A stretch of 17,107 nucleotides of DNA from JBKHJZ01 sp046537875 (GCA_046537875.1 JBKHJZ010000054.1:1-17107), one strand, 5' to 3'; counted from the first letter of the stretch, positions 7,762 to 14,869 are shown. The notes: generated by a model not told the origin, from the letters alone. Translations and numbers: made by a program.

Positions 7762-8726
7762 GTGGCCAGCGACTGGCGCGTGGCCCCACCGGTGGCGAAC
7801 GCCGGCGCACCGAGCAGGCTGACGACCAGGTTCAGCAGGTACAACAGCAGGCCGAGCGCGATCGCCTCCTCCTTGGCGACACCGAGCGGGCCGAGGAAGA
7901 GCACGAAGGCGCCCTCCCGCACGCCGAGGCCCGACATGCTGATCGGGAGGACCTGGGCGATGAGCACCGCAGGGAAGAAGGCGAGCAGCGCGGTGAGCCC
8001 CGCAGGCCGCAGTCCGAGCGCCTGCGCCGCCGCCACCGCGGCGAGCACCAGCGCGAGCTGGTAGGCGAAGCCTGCCGCGAGCACGTTGAGGGCAGCGGCC
8101 GGCCGGTTGCGCAGCTGGTCGATGCCGAGGTGCACGGCGCCCGCGAAGCGGCGCCAGCCGGCCCGGGCGGCGAACCGGCCGCCGACCCGGTCGCTGCCCG
8201 CCACGGCCAGGACGCTGACGAGCGTGAGCAGCGTGGTGCCGGCCAGCACCAGCGCCACGTCTGTGGCCGAGCCGAGGTGGCGCAGCCCGGGGTTGACCAC
8301 GAACCCGATGAACGTGATGACCGGCAGCACCAGCCAGCCGGTCATCCGCTCGAGGACCACCGACGCGAACGTCCCCGGCGACTCGCCGGTGTCGCGGGAC
8401 AGCCGGCTGACCCGCAGCACGTCGCCGCCGATGGTGGTGGGCAGAACGTTCGACACGAACTGCCCGGCGAGGTAGTGCGACACGAGCCGCGGTAGGCGGG
8501 TGGGGATCTCGAGGGCCTCGAGAACCTTCTGCCACCGCAGGGCCGAGAGCACGATGCCGGCCAGCGTGAGGGCGGCCGCCACGGCGAGCCACAGCGTGGC
8601 CCCGACGGTCCACCGGGGCACCAGGTGGCGCCAGTCGAACGAGGGGGCCTGAGCCACGAGCACCGCGAGGATCACCGCGCTGACGGCGAGCCGCACTCCC
8701 AGCGTCACCGCCTGCCTCCTGCTCAC
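7758..8726 (-). CDS. LPG_synthase_TM (YbhN/AglD2-like, UPF0104) integral membrane protein (322 aa)
   Basis: Integral membrane protein with about eight hydrophobic segments (roughly 12-26, 43-62, 132-145, 157-176, 212-236, 242-260, 271-283, 287-308). Family motifs are FVSNVLPTTIGGDVLRVSRL (90-109), VLERMTG (124-130) and PISMSGLGVREGAF (261-274). This is the N-terminal membrane domain of lysyl-phosphatidylglycerol synthases on its own; there is no C-terminal aminoacyl-transferase domain, so it is not an MprF. Stand-alone members are proposed lipid flippases or cofactors of glycolipid synthesis. I chose the GTG at 8726 because GGAGG (8732-8736) lies five bases upstream; a GTG at 8750 would add eight residues. 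It is the first gene of a pair with the PAP2 gene. Confidence 0.85.
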   Translation of the reverse strand: MSRRQAVTLGVRLAVSAVILAVLVAQAPSFDWRHLVPRWTVGATLWLAVAAALTLAGIVLSALRWQKVLEALEIPTRLPRLVSHYLAGQFVSNVLPTTIGGDVLRVSRLSRDTGESPGTFASVVLERMTGWLVLPVITFIGFVVNPGLRHLGSATDVALVLAGTTLLTLVSVLAVAGSDRVGGRFAARAGWRRFAGAVHLGIDQLRNRPAAALNVLAAGFAYQLALVLAAVAAAQALGLRPAGLTALLAFFPAVLIAQVLPISMSGLGVREGAFVLFLGPLGVAKEEAIALGLLLYLLNLVVSLLGAPAFATGGATRQSLAT

Positions 8727-8744
8727 CGCAACCTCCACACCACA

Positions 8745-8764
8745 CGGCACGCCGCGGCGTGCCG
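8745..8764. promoter_or_regulatory. Perfect 20-bp palindrome in leader of LPG_synthase_TM gene
   Basis: CGGCACGCCGCGGCGTGCCG is a perfect 20-base palindrome, nine bases upstream of the GGAGG of the minus-strand gene and downstream of its likely -10. In RNA it would form a stem just before the ribosome binding site; in DNA it could be an operator for the divergent region. Confidence 0.5.
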
Positions 8765-8804
8765 GCCGCGGCGCGATGGCCGCAGGCCCTCCACGGCGGG
8801 CTGC

Positions 8805-8810
8805 ACGCTA
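8805..8810 (-). promoter_or_regulatory. Possible -10 element of the LPG_synthase_TM/PAP2 pair
   Basis: On the minus strand TAGCGT fits TANNNT and is the same hexamer as in front of nfuA. It predicts a leader of about 70 bases that includes the 20-bp palindrome. A second candidate, TAGACT, lies at 8852-8857. For the divergent plus-strand gene starting at 8896 no comparable box is visible. Confidence 0.4.
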
Positions 8811-8895
8811 GCGGGCACCGCCGGTCACCTCTGGCATCACGGCCGCGGGCCAGTCTACGCCCCACCGGCACGATCCGATTGCCATCATCGTCGCC

Positions 8896-9774
8896 ATGAC
8901 CGCACACGAGGAGCCAGGTCGTGGCCCAGAGCCCGTGCCCGAGACCGGCGGCGGCCGGCGGCCGGCGTGGGCCGAGCATGTCCGCCCGGCGACCCTCCGC
9001 CGCGCGGTCCGGGTCACCGCCACGGTCGAGCGCGGTCGCGTCGAGGTCCGCACGGAGCTGACCGGGCTCGGTGGTGCCGACGGGGCGCCGGAGGGCGTCG
9101 AGGCGGTCGGCATGGTCCACCGGGCCGTGTTCGACCGGGCCGCCGGTCGGGCCGCGGCGGAGACCGACATGTCGGACCTGGCCACGGTGGCCGCCGATGC
9201 CACCGCCGACTACACCCGCCCGGCACGCATGGTGGTCGACGGCGACTCGGTCTACACGCAGGTCGGGCCCCTGGCGGGAGAGCTGGGCCTGAGTCCCGGA
9301 TCGTGGATCCGGCGCGATCTGGACTCGGTGCTCGACCAGGGGATCGACAGCGAGACGGCGGCACTCCTGTTCGCTCCGCTCGGGATGATCGAGGTGCTCG
9401 TCACCCCGGTGCGGGCGATCCGGGTGGTGGGCGAGGGCGTGGCGGGGGGTGTCGACGCCGTGCACATCGCGGCCACGCTCGATCTGGCTGCGGCACGTGT
9501 CCTCGACCCGGAGCGGTCGGGGCGCGACACGTTCACGGCCCGGCTGCACGCAGCCGGGGTCGGCGACCTTCCCGTGGACGTGTGGATCGACGCCGGGCAG
9601 GTGCTCCGTCGGCTGGAGGTGCGCCTGGATCACGAGCTCGTGGGCGGATCGGGGCCCGAGGGCCTCACCACCACCTTCGAGCTGCACGATGTCGGCGTCG
9701 ACCCCGGGATCACCCCGCCCGAGCCGGCCGACGTGGTCGACGCGTCCGAGGTGGTGCGCCGCCCCGGCCGCTGA
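8896..9774 (+). CDS. LppX/LprG-like protein of unknown function, no visible signal peptide (292 aa)
   Basis: The middle and C-terminal parts read like the LppX/LprG (LolA-like beta) family of actinobacterial lipid-carrying proteins: MVVDGDSVYTQVGPL (112-126), a hallmark Gly-x-Trp followed by charged residues (GSWIRRDLD, 135-143), FTARLHAAGVGDLPVDVWID (213-232) and VLRRLEVRLD (236-245), with a final TTTFELHDVGVDP strand. Known members are lipoproteins or exported; here the N-terminus (1-35) is Pro/Gly/Glu-rich and hydrophilic, with no hydrophobic core or lipobox, and no better upstream start was found. It may therefore be cytoplasmic or only distantly related. It diverges from the lipid-protein pair, which fits a lipid theme but proves nothing. 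A strong hairpin follows the stop. Confidence 0.55.
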   Translation: MTAHEEPGRGPEPVPETGGGRRPAWAEHVRPATLRRAVRVTATVERGRVEVRTELTGLGGADGAPEGVEAVGMVHRAVFDRAAGRAAAETDMSDLATVAADATADYTRPARMVVDGDSVYTQVGPLAGELGLSPGSWIRRDLDSVLDQGIDSETAALLFAPLGMIEVLVTPVRAIRVVGEGVAGGVDAVHIAATLDLAAARVLDPERSGRDTFTARLHAAGVGDLPVDVWIDAGQVLRRLEVRLDHELVGGSGPEGLTTTFELHDVGVDPGITPPEPADVVDASEVVRRPGR

Positions 9775-9796
9775 GCCGCCCGTGGGCGGCCCGCCC

Positions 9797-9825
9797 GAGC
9801 GCGCGCCGCCGGGCGGTGCGCGCTC
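9797..9825 (+). terminator. Strong hairpin terminator after LppX-like gene
   Basis: 13-bp stem starting GAGCGCGC and closing GCGCGCTC, including one G-T pair, with a three-base loop. A smaller hairpin (GCCGCC-CGTG-GGCGGC, 9775-9790) directly follows the stop codon. There is no T-run. Confidence 0.65.
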
Positions 9826-9916
9826 CCGGCCGCCGATCAGCCGTTGGAGGATCCCGGCGCCCGGGCGCGGCTCAGGAACTGCGCGGATAGGAACGTCCGC
9901 GGTGGCTCGAGGTGGT

Positions 9917-9984
9917 CAGTCCCTATAGATCGACACCTGTAGAAGGCAAGACGAGTTCGGGGGAGTGCCGATCTATAGGGAGTG
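9917..9984. repeat. AT-rich long inverted repeat (20-base arms) between convergent genes
   Basis: Arms 9917-9936 and 9965-9984 pair at 18 of 20 positions; the core of 13 bases, TCCCTATAGATCG (9920-9932) against CGATCTATAGGGA (9969-9981), is perfect. Each arm contains the palindrome CTATAG, and the loop is 28 bases. The base composition is much more AT-rich than the surroundings. A further TCCCTAT occurs at 10055-10061. No transposase and no flanking target duplication are visible, so it may be a decayed MITE-like element, a pair of protein-binding sites, or part of a structured RNA. This is the main content of the 299-bp stretch 9775-10073, which otherwise holds only the hairpins after the upstream gene and a small palindrome. 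Confidence 0.65.
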
Positions 9985-9999
9985 TTGCCGGGCGGCCTC

Positions 10000-10009
10000 G
10001 CTGTACAGC
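10000..10009. promoter_or_regulatory. Small perfect palindrome
   Basis: GCTGTACAGC is a perfect 10-base palindrome in the same AT-richer non-coding stretch as the long inverted repeat. It could be a protein-binding site; its position downstream of two convergent genes gives no clear target. Confidence 0.25.
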
Positions 10010-10073
10010 CGTGGCTCACGCAGCAAATCCCGTACGGTTCGGCGTCGATGTCCATCCCTATTCGCTCGGCCGC

Positions 10074-10451
10074 TCAGGTGGACTTCTCGAGGAAGCGCTC
10101 GATGTCGACCATGACACGGGTGACCTTCCCGGCGGCGATCAGTCCCCGGTCGTCGGTGGCCGAGACCGTGAAGGTGAGGCGGCGGCCTTCGATCTTCTCG
10201 AGCGTCGCCTCGGCCGTCACCTTGTGGCCGACCCCGGTCGGCGCCAGATGATCGACCTGCACCCGCATGCCGACGTTCGTGGTTCCCGGGGGCATCTCGG
10301 CGGCGACGGCCCGCATCGCCGCCTCCTCGCACAGGGCGATGAGCCGGGGGGTGGCGAGCACGGGGACGTCCCCGGAGCGCAACGCCAGCGCGGTGTCGCC
10401 CTCGGTCACGTCGAGCACGGCGGTGGCTGCCAGGCCGGGTTGCAGAGGCAC
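10074..10451 (-). CDS. FlK-like hot-dog thioesterase (125 aa)
   Basis: Single-domain hot-dog protein resembling fluoroacetyl-CoA thioesterase FlK. The FlK catalytic residues Thr42, Glu50 and His76 have counterparts with identical spacing here: T34 in VLATPRL, E42 in ALCEEAAM and H68 in QVDHLAPTGVG (T to E eight residues, E to H twenty-six). The remainder, such as VTAEATLEKIEGRRLTFTV (78-96) and the ending VDIERFLEK, is typical of this small family. It probably hydrolyses an acyl-CoA, but the substrate is unknown: most FlK-like proteins have no link to fluoroacetate. The start is a GTG six bases after a TACTGT box, consistent with a leaderless mRNA; longer upstream readings would cross that promoter. 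It diverges from tldD. Confidence 0.83.
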   Translation of the reverse strand: MPLQPGLAATAVLDVTEGDTALALRSGDVPVLATPRLIALCEEAAMRAVAAEMPPGTTNVGMRVQVDHLAPTGVGHKVTAEATLEKIEGRRLTFTVSATDDRGLIAAGKVTRVMVDIERFLEKST

Positions 10452-10455
10452 CCGG

Positions 10456-10464
10456 GTACAGTAC
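10456..10464. promoter_or_regulatory. Symmetric bidirectional -10 element between thioesterase gene and tldD
   Basis: GTACAGTAC contains TACAGT on the plus strand (10457-10462) and TACTGT on the minus strand (10463-10458), both fitting TANNNT. The minus box is six bases from the thioesterase GTG. The plus box would start tldD transcription near 10469, giving a leader of about 90 bases. No strong -35 is evident on either side. Confidence 0.5.
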
Positions 10465-10560
10465 GCACCGAGGTGCCGGCGCGCGAAAGCTGGGTCCTCC
10501 GCCGCCCCGGCACGCCGGTGTCGCCCCGGGTCTTCCAGCCGCTCCGAAACGAGGTCGCCC

Positions 10561-11952
10561 GTGCTCGACGAGTCCACCATCCAGCGCACACTCGCCACCG
10601 CCCTGCGCACGGGGGGCGACTTCGCCGAGGTGTTCGTCGAGGACAAGCGCTCGACGTCCGCCACGCTCGACGACGGCCGCGTCGAGGAGATCTCCTCCGG
10701 GCGCGACCGGGGCGCCGGCATCCGTGTCGTGGTCGGTGACAGCACGGGGTTCGCCCACACCGCCGACCTCACCGACGCCGGGCTCCGGGCGGCCGCGGAG
10801 GCCGCCGCGGCAGCCGCCCGCTCGGGCGGCGAGGGGGTCCGCACGGTGGCGCTGACCCCGTCCCACTCGCCCCGTCCGCACGAGGTGGCGGTGCTGCCCG
10901 AGACGGTGGCCAAGGGCGACAAGGTCGACCTGCTGCGCCGGGCCAACGAGGCCGCCCGGGCCGAGGGCGGGTCGATCCGCCAGGTGCGGGCCCGCTACGG
11001 CGACTCCCGCCGCCGGATCCAGGTGGCCAACAGCGAGGGGCTCCTCACGGGCGACGACCAGGTCCGCACCCTGTTCGTGGTGTCCACCGTGGCGTTCGGC
11101 GACACCGGCATGCAGACGGGCTACGAGTCGCTCGGTCGGACCATCGGCTTCGAGCTGTTCGACCGGTACGAGGTGGAGCACATCGCCCGCACGGCCGCCC
11201 GCCGCGCGCTCACCAAGCTGTCGGCCCGCCCGGCGCCGTCGGGCACGATGCCCGTGGTCATCGGCCCCGGCGGGGGCGGGGTGCTCTTCCACGAGGCGTG
11301 CGGCCACGGCCTCGAGAAGGACCTGGTGGACAAGGGCGCCTCGGTGTTCAAGGACCGCCGCGGGCAGCAGGTCGCCTCGCCGCTCGTGACCCTGGTCGAC
11401 GACGGCACGGTGGCCGAGGAGTGGGGCACGACCGCGATCGACGACGAGGGCACGCCGGTGCAACGCAACGTGCTCATCGACGGCGGGGTGCTCACCGACT
11501 ACATGTGGGACCACCTGCGGTCGCGCAAGGAGGGTCGTCCCCGCTCGGGCAACGGCCGCCGCCAGGGCTACCAGCACCTGCCGATGGTGCGGATGACGAA
11601 CACCTACCTGCGCCCGGGCGAGAGCGATCCCGGCGACATCCTGTCGTCGACCGAGCGCGGCGTGTACGTGTCGTCGCTGGGGGGTGGGCAGGTCAACACC
11701 GCCACGGGCGACTTCGTGTTCGGCATGACCGAGGCCTACCTCATCGAGGACGGTCGGATCACCGAGCCGATCCGGGAGGGCAACCTCATCGGCAACGGCC
11801 CCCGCGTGCTGCAGGACATCGACGCCGTGGGCAACGACTTCTCGATGGGCCACCCGGGCACGTGCGGCAAGGACGGCCAGGGCGTCCCGGTCGGCGACGG
11901 TGTCCCGACGCTGCGGGTGGCCGCACTCACCGTCGGCGGGACCGCCGCATGA
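10561..11952 (+). CDS. tldD: TldD family zinc metalloprotease (463 aa)
   Basis: Catalytic subunit of the TldD/TldE protease, which cleaves unfolded or modified peptides in the cytoplasm (in E. coli, microcin B17 maturation and CcdA degradation). The zinc-binding HExxxH is HEACGH at residues 244-249, following the Gly-rich strand VVIGPGGGGVLF; the C-terminal GTCGKDGQGVPVGDGVPTL (433-451) carries the conserved cysteine C435. Length is normal for the family. I chose the GTG at 10561 because GAGG lies six bases upstream and the N-terminus then matches the family; the frame runs on upstream without another credible start. The tldD stop overlaps the ATG of the first tldE-like gene by four bases, so the two subunits are probably made together. 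Confidence 0.95.
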   Translation: MLDESTIQRTLATALRTGGDFAEVFVEDKRSTSATLDDGRVEEISSGRDRGAGIRVVVGDSTGFAHTADLTDAGLRAAAEAAAAAARSGGEGVRTVALTPSHSPRPHEVAVLPETVAKGDKVDLLRRANEAARAEGGSIRQVRARYGDSRRRIQVANSEGLLTGDDQVRTLFVVSTVAFGDTGMQTGYESLGRTIGFELFDRYEVEHIARTAARRALTKLSARPAPSGTMPVVIGPGGGGVLFHEACGHGLEKDLVDKGASVFKDRRGQQVASPLVTLVDDGTVAEEWGTTAIDDEGTPVQRNVLIDGGVLTDYMWDHLRSRKEGRPRSGNGRRQGYQHLPMVRMTNTYLRPGESDPGDILSSTERGVYVSSLGGGQVNTATGDFVFGMTEAYLIEDGRITEPIREGNLIGNGPRVLQDIDAVGNDFSMGHPGTCGKDGQGVPVGDGVPTLRVAALTVGGTAA

Positions 11953-13292
11953 GCGACCTGCTCGACGTGGCCGACGCAGTGGTCGGCCTGGCGCAGGACG
12001 ACGAGCAGGTCGAGGCCTACGTGGCCCGGTCGACCGACACGTCGGTGCGGGTGTACGGGGGCGGGGTGGAGCAGCTCTCGGTGGCCGACTCGATGGGCGT
12101 CGGCGTGCGGGTCGTCACCCACGGCCGGCAGGGCTTTGCCTACTGCGGCTCGTTCGACCGGCAGGCGGTGGCCGAGACCGTGGCCGACGCGCGTGACAAC
12201 GCCGCGTTCGCCGAGCCCGACGAGCACGCAGGCGTCGCCGAGCCCGACGGCGTGGAGCCCGCATCGCTCGACCTGTGGCGCGACGACCTGGTGACCGTGC
12301 CCACCGACCGCAAGGTGGCGCTGGCGATCGAGCTGGAGCGGGCGATCCTGGCGTCCGATCCGCGCCTCGTCGGCGTCGAGTCGTCCGACTACGCGGACAC
12401 GCTCGAGGAGTCGGCGGTGGTGACCACCACGGGGATCCGGCGGACGTCGCGCGCCACCGGCTGCGACGTGGTGGCCTACCCGCTGGCAGCCGAGGGCGAC
12501 GAGATGCAGTCGGGGTTCGGGTTCTCGGTGGGACGCACGGTCGACGACCTCGATGTCGAGGCGGCGGCCCGCGACGCGGTCGACCGGGCGCTGCGGATGC
12601 TCGGCGCATCCCAGCCGCCCTCGGGGCGCCTGACCGTGGTTCTCGACCCCTGGGTCACCGCCCAGCTCGTGGGCCTGGTGGCCGGCACGCTGGCCGCCGA
12701 CGAGGTCATCAAGGGCCGGTCGCTGTTCGCCGACAGGGTGGGTGAGCAGGTGGCGGCGCCCGCCGTCACGCTCGTCGAGGACCCGACCGACGACCGATCG
12801 TGGGGCGCCACCGCGATCGACGACGAGGGCCTCGCCACCCGGCGGGTCCCGCTGATCGTGGACGGGGCCCTCGCAGGTTTCGCGCACAGCACGTGGACTG
12901 CCCGGCGCATGGGCGCGGCGTCCACCGGATCCGCGCTCCGGGCGGGGTTCAAGGCCACGCCGGCCGTCGGGTGCCGGGCCGTCTCCCTCGCGCCGGGCAC
13001 GGGCGACACCGCGTCGCTGGTGTCCGGGGTGGGCGACGGGGTGCTCGTCCAGGAGGTGTCGGGCCTGCACTCCGGCGTGAACCCGGTGTCGGGCGACCTG
13101 TCCACCGGGGCGCAGGGCCTGCGGATCCGCGGCGGCGAGCTGGCCGAGCCGCTGCGCGAGTTCACGATCGCGTCCACGGTGCAGCGCCTGCTCCGCGACG
13201 TGACCGCGGTCGGTGCCGACCTCACGTGGCTGCCGATGAGCGCGGCGGGCCTCACCCTCGTCGTCCGCGACGTGTCGGTGTCGGGTGCCTGA
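11949..13292 (+). CDS. tldE: TldE/PmbA-like protease subunit, first copy (447 aa)
   Basis: Partner subunit of TldD; it shares the fold but lacks the HExxxH metal site, as TldE/PmbA proteins do. Recognisable stretches are GVGVRVVTHGRQGFAYCGS (50-68), a central VIKGRSLFADRVGEQVAAP (253-271), AIDDEGLATRRVPLI (289-303) and the C-terminal GLHSGVNPVSGDLSTGAQGL (372-391). In E. coli, TldE is needed with TldD for proteolysis and forms a heterodimer around a substrate channel. The start overlaps the tldD stop (ATGA), and the gene's end overlaps the next paralogue by eight bases. Of the two copies this one keeps the DDEG motif shared with TldD (IDDEG at 294-298 in TldD), so it is the likelier direct partner. 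Confidence 0.93.
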   Translation: MSDLLDVADAVVGLAQDDEQVEAYVARSTDTSVRVYGGGVEQLSVADSMGVGVRVVTHGRQGFAYCGSFDRQAVAETVADARDNAAFAEPDEHAGVAEPDGVEPASLDLWRDDLVTVPTDRKVALAIELERAILASDPRLVGVESSDYADTLEESAVVTTTGIRRTSRATGCDVVAYPLAAEGDEMQSGFGFSVGRTVDDLDVEAAARDAVDRALRMLGASQPPSGRLTVVLDPWVTAQLVGLVAGTLAADEVIKGRSLFADRVGEQVAAPAVTLVEDPTDDRSWGATAIDDEGLATRRVPLIVDGALAGFAHSTWTARRMGAASTGSALRAGFKATPAVGCRAVSLAPGTGDTASLVSGVGDGVLVQEVSGLHSGVNPVSGDLSTGAQGLRIRGGELAEPLREFTIASTVQRLLRDVTAVGADLTWLPMSAAGLTLVVRDVSVSGA

Positions 13293-14679
13293 GGGCGGGA
13301 GCACGGCTCACCTGCCCGGCGACGGACCGGACGTGGCCGAGGATCTGCGCACGATCGCGGCTCGCGTGGCCGGTGCCGCGCGACCGGGCGAGGAGGTCGA
13401 GGCGTTCGCGGCGCGCGGAACCTCGACCAGCGTGCGGGTGCACGGCGGCGATGTCGAGTCGCTCACCCGGGCCAGTTCGGCGGGCATCGGCATCCGCGTG
13501 GTGCACGATGGTCGGCAGGGCTTCGCGTGGGCCGGCTCGCTCGACGACGCGGTCGTGGCCGAGGTGCTCGCGGACGCCCGGGACAACCTCGCCTTCGTCG
13601 AGCCCGAGGACTGGGTCGGGTTGGCCGAGCCCGACGGTGTCGCCCCACCGGGGATCGACCCGTGGCGCGACGCGCTCCCCGCGATGCCGATCGAACGCAA
13701 GGTCGATCGAGCGCTCGAGCTCGAGCGGGCCGTGCGGGCGCGAGACCCCCGGGTGGCGGGGGTCCGCACCGCGGCCTGGGGTGACAGCGCCGGGGAGGCG
13801 GCGGTCGCCACCTCGACGGGCATCACCGTGACCGGGCGGTCGACGGTGTGCCACCTGTCGGTGCTCGCCCTGGCCGAGGACGGCGGGGAGACCACCTCGG
13901 GGTACGGCGTGTCGGCCGGGCGGCAGCCCGGCGACGTCGACGTGGAGGAGGCTGCCGCCGACGCCGTCGAGCGCGCGACGCGCCTCCTCGGCGCGGGCCA
14001 ACCGGCGAGCGGGACGGTGACGCTGGTGCTGGAGCCCCGGACGGCGGCCGGCCTGCTCGGGGTGGTGGCGGGGACGCTGGACGGCGAGTCGGTGCTGAAG
14101 GGCCGCTCGCCGTTCGCCGACCGGGTGGGCGAGCAGATCGCGTCGCCGCTGGTCACGCTGGTCGATGACCCGACCGATCCCTGCTCGCTCGGCGCCGACA
14201 CCCACGATGGGGAGGGTCTCGCCACCCGCCGGGTGCCGCTGATCGAGAGCGGCGTCCTCCGGGGGTTCCTGCACAACACGATGACCGGGCGGCGGGCCGG
14301 GGTGCCGTCGACCGCATCGGCCGTGCGGAGCTACCGCTCGACGCCGGGCGTCGGCCCCCAGGCGCTGGCGCTCACGCTCGGGAAGGGAACCACCCTCGAC
14401 GACCTGGTGACCGGCGTGGAGCGGGGTGTGCTGGTCCAGTCGATGACCGGGCTGCACTCCGGGGTCAACCCCGTGTCCGGCGACTTCTCGGTGGGAGTCG
14501 AGGGCCTGATGATCCGGAACGGGGCGACCGCCGAGCCGGTGCGGGGGGCCACGGTCGCCTCCACGCTCCAGCGGATGTTGCTCGACGTCGCGGCCGTCGG
14601 CGGGATCCGGGAGTGGACCCCGGGAGGCACCGGGTCGGCGGCCCTCGTGATCCCGGGCGTCACCCTCAGCGGAACCTGA
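13285..14679 (+). CDS. Second TldE/PmbA-like protein (464 aa)
   Basis: A clear paralogue of the preceding gene, aligning end to end: GIGIRVVHDGRQGFAWAGS (67-85), VLKGRSPFADRVGEQIASP (270-288), GLATRRVPLI (311-320) and GLHSGVNPVSGDFSVGVEGL (389-408). It has no HExxxH. The region equivalent to AIDDEG in the first copy is DTHDGEG (305-311) and is preceded by a cysteine (C300), so this segment has diverged while the C-terminal core is kept. The GTG at 13285 overlaps the upstream gene by eight bases; a GTG at 13333 would remove sixteen unaligned N-terminal residues and is an alternative start. It may be a second TldD partner with different substrate choice, or a duplicated subunit with a new role. 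Confidence 0.88.
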   Translation: MPEGGSTAHLPGDGPDVAEDLRTIAARVAGAARPGEEVEAFAARGTSTSVRVHGGDVESLTRASSAGIGIRVVHDGRQGFAWAGSLDDAVVAEVLADARDNLAFVEPEDWVGLAEPDGVAPPGIDPWRDALPAMPIERKVDRALELERAVRARDPRVAGVRTAAWGDSAGEAAVATSTGITVTGRSTVCHLSVLALAEDGGETTSGYGVSAGRQPGDVDVEEAAADAVERATRLLGAGQPASGTVTLVLEPRTAAGLLGVVAGTLDGESVLKGRSPFADRVGEQIASPLVTLVDDPTDPCSLGADTHDGEGLATRRVPLIESGVLRGFLHNTMTGRRAGVPSTASAVRSYRSTPGVGPQALALTLGKGTTLDDLVTGVERGVLVQSMTGLHSGVNPVSGDFSVGVEGLMIRNGATAEPVRGATVASTLQRMLLDVAAVGGIREWTPGGTGSAALVIPGVTLSGT

Positions 14680-14805
14680 GCACCGGGTCGGCGAGACGAT
14701 CGACGGTCGGTGCATCGGTGCCCACCTGGGGCGGTGATGGGTTGCGGTCCCGCGACGAGTCGGCCTCTCGTCGGTGCAGGGGTTGCGGCCGGGGCACCGG
14801 GTCGG
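14627..14805 (+). repeat. Three copies of a 12-base direct repeat
   Basis: GCACCGGGTCGG occurs at 14627-14638 (inside the second tldE-like gene), 14680-14691 (just after its stop) and 14794-14805. The last two are both followed by a GACGATC-containing stretch. The intervening 190-bp region before uppP also holds a 7-bp hairpin (CGACGAG/CTCGTCG, 14753-14773), a possible terminator for the tld genes. No TANNNT box was found there. Confidence 0.45.
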
Positions 14806-14869
14806 TGACGATCTGTCATCCTGACCGCTCCGCACCCGGTGCGGGCCTGAGCGAAGCAGACGGGGGACC

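Noticed and set aside
7758..8726. Reading the LPG_synthase_TM protein as MprF (lysyl-phosphatidylglycerol synthase)
   Set aside because: Only the membrane domain is present; the C-terminal aminoacyl-transferase domain is missing and the next gene is a PAP2 protein.
9965..9984. CTATAGGGA in the inverted repeat resembles the end of a T7-type phage promoter
   Set aside because: Only the last nine bases agree, the upstream half of the T7 consensus is absent, and there is no phage polymerase or phage gene nearby.
9837..10055. Minus-strand 72-codon frame spanning the intergenic inverted repeat
   Set aside because: There is no ribosome binding site, the third-position G/C bias typical of neighbouring genes is missing over much of its length, and it runs through both arms of the inverted repeat and into hairpin DNA. 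I see no protein motif.
10074..10451. Fluoroacetate resistance by the FlK-like thioesterase
   Set aside because: The catalytic Thr-Glu-His spacing is conserved, but this is shared by the broad family and there is no fluorometabolite gene in the window, so only a general acyl-CoA thioesterase is supportable.
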